64,000 bases of DNA from assembly GCA_948567375.1 (NCBI GenBank), contig OX419762.1:253001-317000 (forward strand), given 5' to 3'. This DNA is from Lunularia cruciata. Its lineage: Eukaryota > Streptophyta > Marchantiopsida > Lunulariales > Lunulariaceae. Under the pieces are notes generated by a model. The model was given only the letters and a program-made list of their open reading frames with translations. It did not search any database and was not told where the DNA came from. Shown one piece after another: positions 1 to 11,270 of this stretch. A program made the translations under genes and the position numbers. Within the stretch, counting starts at the first letter, position 1; each line of letters opens with the position of its first letter.

Positions 1-1152
1 TCGATGACGATCTGCAAAGGTACTAAACCTGCGCTTCTTGTTGAAAGAATTCTCTGGTTTCGCAAGGTCGTTGACTGATGAGACGTCAGCCAAGGATGTG
101 AATGATTTCGACTTGCCACTCCAAAATCTTGACAACCCTCTCCTGAAAGAATGAATCATCCATAGTTAGTTGCGAGCAAAACAAGAAACCGTAATATACA
201 AGCATAAAGTTCGAACTCGCAACATCCGTCCATATACGGAGATCGGGCATAGACTCTCTGCTGAATGAGCATATCCACTCACTTGTATGAGAGAAACCAA
301 GAAACACTTGAAAACATGTGCATGCAGAGAAATAACTAAGGGTGCTTTGAAATGGATAAATAGAACTCACTTGATGGGTAATGAAGATTCCAGAGCGTTC
401 ATCATGTCAAGAGGCCCAGCTTTGCGTAGAGCAGACTCAACTTCCATGTCGCTGTCATCGTTGTCTACCGAACCAGCGCTGTCCTCGCTGCGGCACCCAA
501 TGGAGGATGAAGACGAGGACAATTCCGGCCCTGTGTCGTTAAGGTGGAGCAAGCTGGTCGATCCTGGTTGTTGAGCGTAATAGCTCTGAAACAAACTCCC
601 TCCAGACGAATTGGGAGCAGGCTTGGGACGAACCTCCAGATGGGTATTAGCACTTTTCTCTTTCTCTTTCTCATCCTCAGAACCCTGGCCGAGACTATCG
701 GTCGAGCAATTCGAAACACTCTCCCAACGCTTGCTTTCAGCCCCACTACCGTTGCCACTGGAGGAACCCCCATCATCGCTACTTGTCTGACCATCGCCTC
801 CTCCCAGAGAACTCAAACCCGAGTAGAGGGGAGACACGGGGGACTTCTCACCCCTGCCTTCCTCCTCGCAATGTAAGGAGCTGGGCAATTTCAAAGTGGT
901 CAAGCTGTGGCAGCAGTTGGTCGAATCAGGAGACTGGGGACGAAAGAACAGCGCGTACTGAGACCTAAAATTAAAAAGCGCAGAATCATTCTGCGTTTGT
1001 GCTTGAGGAGATAGCTTGTAAGTCGACGCCCCCTCTGCTCCGCTACCGCACTGCTGGGTCTTCACCCCAGCCTTGTACAGTGCATTTGCCCCTTTTCCAA
1101 TATCAACGCTCTGGTATGCCATCGACATTTTCCCACACAGAAGTCCTTTCAT
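1..1152 (-). CDS. OXIDATIVE STRESS 3 (OXS3)-like nuclear protein, two exons visible, 3' end outside the window
   Basis: Exon 1 is 371-1152 (ATG at 1152), the intron is 143-370 and exon 2 is 1-142, continuing off the left edge. The intron has a GTGAGT donor and a TTTCAG acceptor. Splicing restores one frame across the junction and yields LPIK-RGLSRFWSGKSKSF, followed by SLADVSSVNDLAKPE and NKKRR. This is the signature of the plant OXS3/OXS3-like family, whose members are linked to tolerance of heavy metals and oxidative stress and act in chromatin or stress-granule contexts. The roughly 260 residues of exon 1 are low complexity. They have Ser/Gly/Asp/Glu-rich stretches (SSDDGGSSSGNGSG, DEKEKEK, SSSSSS), then an acidic DNDDSDMEVES block just before the GPLDMMNALESSLPIK lead-in to the core. 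Met9 or Met11 could also be the start. No frameshift or stop is seen. The motif match is made by eye. The family call is confident; the precise role is inferred from the family. Confidence 0.83.
143..370 (-). other. Spliceosomal intron of the OXS3-like gene
   Basis: This 228-bp intron lies on the minus strand. Its donor is GTGAGT directly after ATC-AA and its acceptor is a pyrimidine-rich tract ending TTTCAG. It splits the Lys codon of the LPIK-RGLS motif (phase 2). The position, immediately before the conserved RGLS core, supports the family call. The reading frames through the intron itself are chance. Confidence 0.8.
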
Positions 1153-3160
1153 CTATCGATCTTGTTTCCGCGAGAATGATACTCTCGAATGCTTAAATGT
1201 AACTCTCGAGAAGCAGTCAATTGCTTTGTTGTCAAATCTCTCGTGGATACAGCCCACAAGGGTCAAAAACCTGTAGGGAATAAAGGTTGCGCTTAATCTC
1301 TGTACGAACTTCTATCTTATCCCTCCACCTTATGCTGCATCTGCCAACTCGTTCTACAAAGTTTACAAGGATGATCATTCCCTAAAAGCGACTCAACGAG
1401 TTCCCCGAAACGTTCACTCCTTTTCTTGCCCGATAATCGCACACCTTCCTTCTCCCTCACAACCCACCACGGCAGCACAGTGAACTCACTCCAGCAGCCA
1501 TCTCTTCCAACATCCTTCCTTGGCCAACTTCTTCTTCCGCAACCTGCACAAAATGCTCCGTTCCGTCCTAATCAGTGAGAGTTCCCAAGCCCTTTTAGAA
1601 ACCTCTTCCCTCAAAACAGCATTGCCTCACAAATCGCGGTGCAAGCGACGTCCGTTAACGAAACCTCCTCTTCGATGAGAAGAATCGATGAAAGAGCGAT
1701 TCACTAATAGGAAAAACTTAGATGAGACCGAACGATAACTTCTTTCTTGGTGAGAAAGAAGGAGAGATCGAACCAACTTATTCAGACTGATTCTGATCGG
1801 AATAAACAAAAGCCACGAGTCTGCAGAAGTAGGTAGCTCGACGCGAAGCTTGCGGAGAGAGAGAGAAAGAGCTAAAGAATCCCGATACGATCGATACAGA
1901 AACTATGTTCCAACTTCTTGAGCCCTGGGGAATAAGAAGGCACCGTCCAGGTTGGAAGCATGGCAACCTCTCCTTGCGCTGAAGATAACTCCTGGAATTG
2001 ATTAAAATCATAAAATTATTTCCCACACCTCTCATTGTGTTCCAACCCTTTCCGCAACAGGATTCTCTGGCGACCGGGTAGTGCCGGTGCGCCTCGGCCT
2101 CGCGTGCTTCTTGATGGCGAGCCGACTCGGCATCCGGAAACGAGTCAGAGGGCCCCACCTCTACCCGGGGACACGTTACGGATAGTGCATCTTACGTGTG
2201 GTATCAGAACCTGCACATTATTTCCTTATACACTCAGTCGACTTCCTCTAACTGTTACTTTTTTGGATAATCCAAAGAGTACCATTTAGAGTATTTTACC
2301 CAGACAACAATTTCCTTCTCTCGGAGGTCTTCACAGGTTACTGACTTAGAGATGGTCTCCTTCAACGCGTGGTACCGTGGCCAACCTTTTGCAGCCACCC
2401 TTTTGCAAGTTATTGTTCGTCTTCCGGAAGTCATCAAGTATTGTATGGCAACTCAACATATGACTGTCCCATATTTTTTATGTAACATGGACACTTTTAA
2501 GCTGATTATTAATATTGTGTAGAACACCATTTCGACTTAGATTGCAGTACATTATAATTGAATTGAGTCAACCTTAATTGCACCGTGATACTTAGATAGC
2601 TTGGATAAATGAAACTTGAAAATATACAGGATCTAAAATCCATCCCCGTCTTTTTCTTAAGTAATAAACCCCAAAAGAAGTTCATCAAAGAATTTGCTGC
2701 TACTGTGATGTTCTGTATAGAGAAGGAGACTGCACATTTGATGCAGATTAGATAACGAAAAGGGTCGATTGCAAGGAAATTCCTATAGAAGAGACAGCGC
2801 CAAAGAGTGATATTTAAGATGCGGGAATGGGGGAGCCACGATGACGAGCGTTGATTGGTCAGTAGCTTGTGTAAAGGAGTCCGTGCGGATAAGAAGGAAA
2901 TACCGGAAATGAGCCTTTGCACTTATATCGAACGGAACAGGGTTGGCTGGAAGAAGCCCGAGGACCTAGTACTCAACCTAAGGACCCTACTATAGACTCA
3001 CTCCGACCGACCAGCTCCCGGTGATGCTGGAACTCAAGTGTCGTAGTGCCAAATGGCACTCCCACGTGCTCTCTGTAGTTGCACAAAATATTACCGACGT
3101 CGTAACATCTCTAGGCGGTCAACACGAGGGAAATTGTATAGCGATCTGCTATGCTAATCG
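1153..3160. other. Upstream and intergenic DNA of the OXS3-like gene, no gene recognised
   Basis: This stretch holds the presumed 5' leader and promoter of the minus-strand OXS3-like gene. A GA-rich run at about 1750-1880 and several pyrimidine-rich runs at about 1430-1530 are visible. The short open frames here have no recognisable domain. No exact promoter element can be assigned. Confidence 0.4.
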
Positions 3161-3167
3161 AATAACA

Positions 3168-3395
3168 GCGGCTTGATGGGGTCTTCCCATCCTACTTGGT
3201 ATTTTACGTGGTCGGTCCTTTCTCCTCATTTAATACTATCTTAAGTGCTGTAGGGTAGATTTCTCATACCGACATTATTGGAGCTTGGCTCTATTTGCAT
3301 CCTATATTTTCTCCTCGTCCTGCTTGAAGGGGTAATCCCATCCTTGAGGGATAAATCTAATAACATGCTTGATCCTAATCCTCTGCTGGAACGTC
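3168..3395 (+). repeat. Two adjacent fragments of the RLE-LINE 3' tail
   Basis: The first piece carries CGGCTTGATGGGGTCTTCCC followed by an ACGTGGTCGG end. The second carries GTAGGGTAGATTTCTCATA, a GGAGCTTGGCTC segment and a diverged CTTGAAGGGGTAATCCCATCC. The same blocks end the retroposon copies at 11120-11270 and 52650-52733. The open frame that overlaps on the minus strand is not a gene. Confidence 0.65.
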
Positions 3396-4408
3396 TGAGC
3401 AGAACCTCCTTATCTTCTCTGCAATATTTCTCAATATTTTCCGGATAAAGATTCTCACGGCCCGCTTCAGTAGTTGACACTTCATCCGATCCTGGAGTTT
3501 GGAAAGGAGTCTCTCAGACCATTCACAAGCTGGAGCAGGCTAACTGTAGATGGGGCACCCGGTAAACTCTGGGACGTTCTTACTGCTATAGTAGAAGTTA
3601 CGCAGTACTCTTAGCCCTTCAGAACATTATTATTATCATTACTATGTTAAGAGAGTTCCCGACTAAACACCATCACCGACTGCAACCTCACGGGCGATGT
3701 AGACCTGTGAGTTTCACAAAACGAGAGTCATATTTGTTACAATATTTGCAGCAATAAAACGTAACCGCAAGGAACATGGGTCCCCATGTGAAAAAGCGCC
3801 AGAAGGCTCTTCTCCAAGTTTGGAAGTCCGATAAAATCCGAGCTCCGACTTAGAGGCCCGGGAAGATTCTTAACGGGCAATATTTCACAATTTCACTGAC
3901 CAACGTGTCTGCAGAGCACGAGGGGTGGCGGGATTGTGTGCGAGTCTGAGCTAGCAGGGCGAGCTGGAAATTATATACTCATACACCATATTCCATCCCA
4001 GATCAAGCACCACAAAACCACAACCTAACCTGCGGAAAAGAAAGGGATCGGGTCGGGTTTAGGGATTACTTTGAGGATTAGGGAGGTGGGATATTATTGA
4101 GGATCAGCAGCAGCAGGTGAGGATAATGCCGCTGCTTCTGGCCGACTTGAGAGTCTGAGATCAGACCTACTGTAGTCAGTGCTGACTCGAGGGCGGCAGA
4201 GCTCATGTGAATGAATCCGATCCAAACTTGAAACTTATCTACTGTACTGCTGTGTATCGCTCCCTCTACCCGTTCTGTGGAATGTGAAATAGAAGGGTTA
4301 TGCCACCCACTTACGGGCGAAATTACGTGACTGAATACAAACGATCCTGTACAGTATTAGAGGAAAGGCGACCGACCGCGTGAGATAACAAAGAAGGATG
4401 AAAAACTC
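3396..4408. other. Non-coding stretch, nothing recognised
   Basis: No open frame with a recognisable domain, RNA gene or element end was seen. A short GCAGCAGCAGG run lies at about 4105. Confidence 0.35.
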
Positions 4409-4586
4409 CATCAAACCGTACAAAGATAAGGCAGACAAGGGAAAACGGAGCTAAGCCCCATTTTACCTTCTTTGCTTTTGAGAAGCCAGCACAGTTTCAT
4501 CAAACCGTACAAAGATAAGACATAAAAGTAAAATGAAGCTAAGCCCCATTTTACCTTCTTTGCTTTTGGAAGTCAGCACAGTTTCT
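4409..4586 (+). repeat. 89-bp tandem duplication containing a LINE-tail-like core
   Basis: Two head-to-tail units start at 4409 and 4498, each opening with CATCAAACCGTACAAAGATA. Each unit contains AGCTAAGCCCCATTTTACCT, which resembles the GGGGCTTAGCCCCATTTTACC block of the RLE-LINE tail. Units differ at scattered sites. No coding potential was seen. Confidence 0.7.
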
Positions 4587-7500
4587 CAAGAAGAAACAAC
4601 TGTTGAACTTAGAAACGGATGAATTTGAAGTGTAAAGTGGTGGGGCTCGTGAGATTCCACCTTATCATATTCGGCTAGAATTTTAAGCAGCACCCAACTT
4701 TGACTTCTCACGAAACCACAACGTTATCTGGGATTATCTGCATATATTTTATGGATCATTCTCACGGAATCAAGAGTTAAATCGGGCTGTATAGAGTAGT
4801 CCCCTGACTGATCTTACAGGACACCTCGTTGGTGTAATGTTGGTAGCAAGATTCGACCTCATCGTAGTAGTCTCGAATCTTTTCCATTCCTTCTTTCCTT
4901 CGCTTTTCATTTTGGACTTAAAATCGTTGAAGGAGAGGATGGTGGAGCTCTACTCGCTCTACAGGATCACTCGAACTCAAGAGGGCTGTTCACGATCAAG
5001 TTGGCGATTCGTAATCCCCGGTTCTACCATTACTCGTGAGTTCAGCTACTTGACAAGCAGAATGTTGGAAAAACCCAGAACTTCTACTAGAACGTCTTCC
5101 TTGTCTCGGAGTAAATATCACTGGATCAGAGAATTTAAGACTTTTTTATTTAAGTATTGAGAAGTGAACTCGTCGAATAGTGAAATATAAATTGGCCGTT
5201 TGGCACAGCATGATAATGTATAAATATAGATGCTTTTGGCGAAAAGTGGGTTTGAAAAGCGTACTTTTCCAAGTGGATGTGGGGATCGATGGCTTATCAA
5301 ACTTCTCTACCATATCGAATCTACAAACCTCACCTTCGAAACATGGTCGGAAGTTGCCTAGCTATATCGCTCCAAGACTGTGCATTCGTACTCTTGGGAG
5401 ACGAGTACGAGACTATTATCTGTTGCACATGTCCCTGTGTACCACTTAGGTATGTGGGGAGAGCTAGAAGGGATGATCTCCCTGGTAAGATTGGACCCCA
5501 ATTATCTATCTTCCTTTTCAGGTCATGTCGCGTCTTTTTAACTCAATATGCTCTCTAAATGTGGTGACTCTTTCTGTTTTACTTTTGTTTTTAAGAAAAA
5601 AATTCAATCTTTTGTGCACTTAGATCACCATTTAATGATTTTCTGAGATACAATATAGAAGGTTTCGCAGAGAAAGGAGCAATCGCCATCTCTCAAACCA
5701 TGCTCACATTCTATCATATTGAACATATTAATCATTTTGTAACACACTCAATCTTTGGGTTTCATTGACCTGTCACTACAGCCAGCAGTACAGTTAGGGT
5801 CCTCCTTCCTCACTTATTAGACATATCATTAGAGAACCTCTGCTACACCGTTCAGTTCAAGAGTAGACTACTTTCTTATGCACTTGTTGTTAGGACACTT
5901 TTCCCCCTTGGTCCTTTGATACCCCCTTCTTTTTACTTTTTTGCCCCTTGAGACTGTTGGGCCCTGCACTCTTTGTTGCTTTTACTCTTGTTTGTACCTT
6001 GTACTCCTTCCCCTCTATTTGGTACTATCTATATGTATGAAAGAAGTTTCAACCTTTAAGTTGCTACGTTCTAGTTCATCTTTCAATTTTGTTGCATGTT
6101 CTTATGTTCAATTTGGAACGTCACTTTTTGTTGATATCTGCATTGTCGTCTAATTTTTGTTTAAAATATCGACCATTGCCCATATCGATCCTGTAATTAT
6201 GGTGCATGTCCATTTTCTCCCATTCAAATACGGAGGTTTTATTTGTTATTGAATGATCTTTTCAATGCACAGTATATTCTAGCTGCAATTTTCTCTTTCT
6301 TGTCTTCACCTTTTATCTTCATGTTGACTCGCGCCTTCTGCTCATGCGAACCCCCTTTAATCTAGATATTTCGTATGAAGGCATTAAAAGAAGTATAAAA
6401 TTAATCATTTCAAGAGGATATTCGACTACAACGAGTGTGACCTAGAGAACGAGCTCGGATCAATTCCTAGCCATCACCCGTACATCCACTATTCCAAATT
6501 AATTCCTTTATAGGTTTCTGAGCATGAAACCTGTCATCCCAATCATTTAAGTCTATCAGCACCCATATCCCGGCTTTTAAAACTCAGAAGATTAAATATT
6601 ATGCTACTCAAACAAACCATAATTTCAGGAGTGCATTCGCACACCTTTGTCGAGACCAATAATCCTTTGCAATAGTCTCGAGGAACGCGGATTTATAGTA
6701 CATGAGTTGTAGTTCTCAAATGCCTGATCTCTGCCGATGACGTTAAAGAAAAGTGACCATATCTTGACATTGCTACTACAGGTTGTTCAAATGAAGTTGG
6801 TCTCGTAATCGGTTGTTTTATCAACTCCCATAAATCCAGTTTACGTCCTTGACTTATCCCAAGGGGCTGGCCCATTGATCATGATTGATGGAAACAAACT
6901 TTACCTTCTCAGATCGAACGTAAGGATTGATGAATGGCAGGGTTAAATATCGGACTCCAATCATGGGATAACGTTCTTTGAGGGAATCCAAAATATTCAG
7001 TTGAAAACGATGATGTGGTAAAGAGGTGCACTATGTTAGTCTACAGCAGTCTTCGTCCTTTGCATTGCCGATCAACATCCAGTAATACACATTACAGTAT
7101 TCCTTGACACAAATCCACTCAGATAAGAATTATATGAAGGTAATGATTGTAACAATATCCTTCTAAAATAGAATGATAAATTCATTCAAAATCACCTGAA
7201 TTTATTTGAGTGATAGGTCACTAGAATGTTTGACATTCCTTTCTAATTCATGAGCTGCTATTTGCGCCATTATCGAATTGGACACTTAACCTTTAAATAT
7301 TATAAACGCGTGAGCATATAGGCTCTTGTTGCTATGCTCACAAGGTCATGTACAAAGATATCATACTATCTGATCTAGTCAAGTCACTCAAGTACCGGTA
7401 CAAAAAACTGTCTCCTTTTCTCCTTGATTAATACTTCTTTAGTTTCTTTCAAGATGAAGCATAAAGTTCCTTGGAGAGCAGAGGCGAGGACATATCGCTA

Positions 7501-7784
7501 TTTCTCCAAATCATGTTCATTTCAGACTTTAGACAAAGAGCCTTTGTCATTCTATAACAATCTCCGGTATTGAAACTTATAGACAAACATTGGTAATAAA
7601 TAGGAGCTTCAATCCCGTTTAAAACACTCTCTTCCTATTTAGCAAATATACCATAAAATTTTTTATATCAAAGATATATCATTAGAAGATCTATATAACA
7701 CAATCTAGCAATAAACATTACCTTTTTTGAATCTTGTGGTTGATATCCTTTTGGCATTTTTTGGTGCATTGTAATTTTTTCCGT
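4587..7784. other. AT-rich intergenic DNA, no gene recognised
   Basis: Short open frames occur at 4837-5160 and 5180-5558, but none has a family signature, plausible splice context or compositional bias that would mark a gene. No LTR, terminal inverted repeat or RNA gene was identified. Confidence 0.35.
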
Positions 7785-8463
7785 TAGCTTCTCAGGGTTA
7801 GCTTCTTAGGTGTGTTGCATTTTGGGGTTATTTGAGACTAGTTTTCCATGTCCATGTCTATTCTATACGCTACCCCGTACACTCCATGATGAGGCTAGAT
7901 AGGCTTTTTTCCTACCACTTGATTGTTTGGCACGTGATCCCTTGGACGAGTTAGCATGGTTCCTATTCCTCTTACTCCCTTCATGGTGTCTTTGATATGC
8001 TAGAGGGGTGCGTCCGGGGCATAGAGAGATGGCTGCTAGATTTCATTGATTCCGATTGGGAGATTAAGCGGCCCTTTAGGAGGAGTCTGTTAGGGCTGCA
8101 TGTTTAAGGAGACAGGTTTCTCCATAGGATACCATAGATTCCACGCGATTATGATGGTGTAGGACATTGGGTCAAGCAAGAGAGTTTAGTAGAGCAACAT
8201 TCCTATGTCTATTAGTCGGGTGTTAGGTGCTAGTCAAATTCCCACAATGGACTGGAGGGGGGGGGAGGTGTGCATTAGACCAATTGCTATTGGAGAGTCT
8301 TTTTGCATTTGGTCAATCATACCAATGTCTTTCAGCACCGTTCTCACTTTTGACAGCACCTTAGTCCATATCAATTTGGAGTAGCTACACCTTGAGGATG
8401 TGAAGCTATATCTTTGACATTAGGGCACTCCTAGATATCCATCGAGAGTGGGTCATACTACAG

Positions 8464-9050
8464 GTGGATGTTGAGAATGCTTTTAATAGCATCTCATGGG
8501 CATCCATCTTAGAGAGCTTAGGGAGGCTGATGGATCCTTGGCGAGTCTTATTCCTTTTGTGTGGTCTTTTTATGGCTCTCTTGCTTCACTTTACTACCAA
8601 CACGGTTGTTCACAGGACAAAGCCACCATCATGGAGTGAGATGTTGGTACACGTCAAGGAGATCCTTTAAGGGGACCGTTATTTTCCATGGCTCACTTGA
8701 AAGCTCTCCTATCCACTGCTTTGGCCATGCTAGGTTGTGTCTTTCTCTCCTTGGTAGATGATACACACGTCATGGGCCCTACAGATCAGATTAGGCAGGC
8801 CTTTGACCACTTGACTACCGAGCTACATCTGGTAGGCTTGAGAGTCAAGGTGTCAAAGTGCAAGGCATGGTCCCCTTTAGGTATCACTCCCCACCTTGAG
8901 CTTTTAGAGGGGTGTATCACCTCTACAGATGGACTACATGTTCTTGGAGTGCCAATAGGATCCGAGGCTTTTGTCACATGCTTCTTAGACACTACTCTTG
9001 GAGAGGATGTTCTCTATGTGGAAGATCTTCCATTATTAGGAGATCTATAG
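8464..9050 (+). pseudogene. Reverse transcriptase fragment of LINE copy 1
   Basis: Broken frames carry the RT hallmarks of this LINE: VDVENAFNSISWASI, then a frame change, then LVDDTHVMGP with the catalytic Asp pair (codons at about 8754-8762), followed by RVKVSKCKAWSPLGI and HVLGVPIGS. Copy 2 has ADDT at the equivalent position, so this copy has an A-to-V change beside an intact Asp pair. Frameshifts near 8670 and a stop after 9045 exclude a working enzyme. Confidence 0.8.
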
Positions 9051-9738
9051 GTGGCATTTTGTATACTCTCCTCTAGTGTTGCTCGTTGATTGACTTACCT
9101 CATACACACAATTCCTCCCTCCTTGTCCTTCTTATCATGTTTGAGAGCCTTTGATAGGAGGATTATGGGAGTCTTTGGTGATATTATTGGACCAAGGACT
9201 TTTGAGTGTATAATAGGAGATTTGGCATGTAGACAAATTGCTTTGCAAATCTTGTATGGAGGGGTTGGCTTGCTATCTATGGAGTAGATGGCACATAAAA
9301 CATTTTTGGGTAGTTGTGCTCTCTAAAAACTCCTACTTTCCTCTTATTTTGTTGTTGTTGAAAGGTCAGTTTTGGAGACTTATGTGGTAGATGTGGAGGA
9401 GTGGTCCTATTCTCTCCAGATGTTATTGGGCAGACAAGAGATAGTCTATCTCCATGGGCATGAGAGGATTTTCCATCTTTTACTTCACCATAATCAGATT
9501 GGACCAGAGGTGTACAGTCTTCCTTGATTGAGCAATAGTGTGAGCATACGCTACATTCTCTCTTAGTTGACTTGTCCATTCCTCAGGCTACTAGAGCACG
9601 TCTTTGCTCTTGCTCTAGCAAGGGTGTAGGCTCTTGGATCCTAGCTTGACCGTTCATTAGGATGTTCCGGCTTGCATTAGCTACTTTCTCTATAGCAATG
9701 ACGTTTTGCCTAGGTTTGGTCTACCCATATGCATCTTC

Positions 9739-10180
9739 ATAACTCACTTGTGAGTGTGGTTCTACACTAGATGCAACAGTGGTCCATATGACACGATGTC
9801 CTTTTGGAGGACAAAGGATAGCTACCCGTGATGCTATAAGAGACATAATGTTTGTTGTGGCACAAGAGAGTGGATACTTAGCTTGGAGGGAGCATTTGTA
9901 TGCTTTGCAAACGACACATGTTAGGGTAAATTTATACTTGGTCTGAGATGATCAAGTGACAATAACCTATGTTGTGGTTACGGACCCTATTCAGGATACA
10001 ATTTTGGAGGGAGTGATTACCCATTCACGTGGATGAGCGGTGAGTGCAGCAATAGGTAGCAAGGTCTCCAAGTATAGGCATGATGCAAAGTCAACTCTTT
10101 GTTCTTCTAGCCTTGGAGTTATATGGAGCGATGGACATGGTGTTTGACACATGTCAAGGAGTGCATGAGAGCTTATCATG
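9739..10180 (+). pseudogene. Cys/His knuckle and dead RLE domain of LINE copy 1
   Basis: The reading matches copy 2: a CECGSTLDAT knuckle start, HMTRC, then the endonuclease segment. Both metal-binding acidic positions are lost here: the R-V-D triad reads R-V-N and the second Asp reads Tyr. There is also a stop inside the segment (TGA in place of CGA). The frame then runs to the TCATG target site of the solo LTR at 10181. Confidence 0.75.
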
Positions 10181-10940
10181 TGTAATATTAATAGCTAGAT
10201 AGATGATCTAGAGATGAAATTTGGTTTGGTAACATCTAGAAGGATATTATATATATTGGATTTAGTAGATGAGCTATAGGTATCACCAACAGAGTACCTC
10301 TACTAATAGGCCAAAAATCAAAACATGCTTGGAAACTTTAGAATCAATAGCTAGGCATATGATCTAAAGGTGAAACTTGGAGTGGTGACATCTGGAAGGA
10401 TGTTACACATGATAGAGAAAGTAGATAAGATAAAGTTATCACCAAAAGAGCATATCTACTAATAGGGCAGAAGCTAAAAATAGCTTGAAAACTTTAGTCA
10501 TTTTTGGAGGCCTAAACAAATGAATTAGGCCTCAAAAATGGAAAGAATCTTTGTCCTTTGTGGAGTAAAAGGCTTGACTTTTTCCGTCCATGATTTGTCT
10601 CCTTGAGAGTTTTCCAACGGTACCATACCCATGCGATTTTGAGCTTCCTTCAAGAATATTCCCTAAAAATTCCCTTTAGTCAAACCCATTTGACCAACTA
10701 GATAGGACAAGGAATGACATGTCACCCATCCAAACAACTAATCCAAGGATGGAGCTTGCTGACAAGTCACCAATCCATGTATCTGATCCAAGGGTCTTTT
10801 AGGGGTCCAAGGGAGTTTTCTTTGAGGGAATCTTCTTTGCTATATAATAAAGGGAATGTGCTCCTTTGGTGCATCAGAGGATTGAGTGTGAAATCTGTGT
10901 TTTCTCTCTTGAAGAGTTCTCTTATCTGCGGAGTATTACA
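10181..10940 (+). mobile_element. Solo LTR1 with perfect TCATG target duplication and internal 156-bp duplication
   Basis: Starts TGTAATATTAATAGC, ends GGAGTATTACA, and is flanked by TCATG on both sides (10176-10180 and 10941-10945). The uninterrupted site is visible in LINE copy 2, GAGCTTATCATGTTAGGC at about 52466. The 760-bp length is explained by a tandem duplication with period 156 (about 10190-10345 and 10346-10501); without it the LTR would be about 604 bp. A TATA box TATATAATAA lies at 10841-10850. No internal retrotransposon sequence remains. Confidence 0.9.
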
Positions 10941-11119
10941 TCATGTTAGGCGCAAGGGGTACCACTCTCACTCTCATACTTTTTAGTATATTTTAGGCAA
11001 CATGTGTCCATTGCTCTATAGAGGGCAGTGGTTGGTGCAATCCATAAGAGAAAAATCACACTAGGTGATGCTTCTTTTGGACGCTATAATTGTTTGTAGA
11101 CCATACGACTTGCATAGCT

Positions 11120-11270
11120 CATATCTCTTAGGTGCGGTAGGGCAGATTTCTCATATAGACTCTATTGGTGCCTAGCCCCATTTTACTTTTTTTGTCTCTC
11201 CCTTGTACGGCTTGATGGGTTCTTCCCATCCTTCGTGTTCTCTACACGGCCGCCTTTTTCTCCCTCTTTG
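11120..11270 (+). repeat. 3' tail of LINE copy 1
   Basis: Carries GGGCAGATTTCTCATATAGA, a CCTAGCCCCATTTTACTTTT block, CTTGTACGGCTTGATGGG and ends near ACGGCCGCCTTTTTCTC. The same tail is found alone at several other places in the window. It has no poly(A) end. Confidence 0.75.

Larger units (their letters stand above)
7785..11270 (+). mobile_element. RLE-class non-LTR retrotransposon, copy 1 (decayed, split by a solo LTR)
   Basis: Colinear with copy 2 at 49557-52733 from a shared TTAGCTTCTCA block onward. It lacks the N-terminal zinc-finger coding part. It also lacks about 310 bp that copy 2 has at about 50206-50511; the junction is near 8200. Recognisable parts are RT fragments (8464-9050), the Cys/His knuckle and endonuclease region (about 9739-10180) and a 3' tail (11120-11270). 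An LTR1 solo LTR occupies 10181-10940. Many stops and frameshifts make it inactive. Confidence 0.8.

Noticed and set aside
544-876. Plus-strand frame of 110 codons opposite the OXS3-like exon, and the other overlapping frames at 287-1276
   Set aside because: They are shadows of the well-supported minus-strand gene.
2199-2214. TGGTATCAGAACCTGC, similar to a tRNA-iMet primer binding site
   Set aside because: No LTR end with CA lies directly before it, and no LTR or gag sequence is recognisable nearby, so it is treated as chance or a relic too old to support.
4837-5558. Overlapping plus-strand frames considered as exons of a gene
   Set aside because: No recognisable domain, no clear splice sites joining them and low-complexity Ser/Thr/Arg content.
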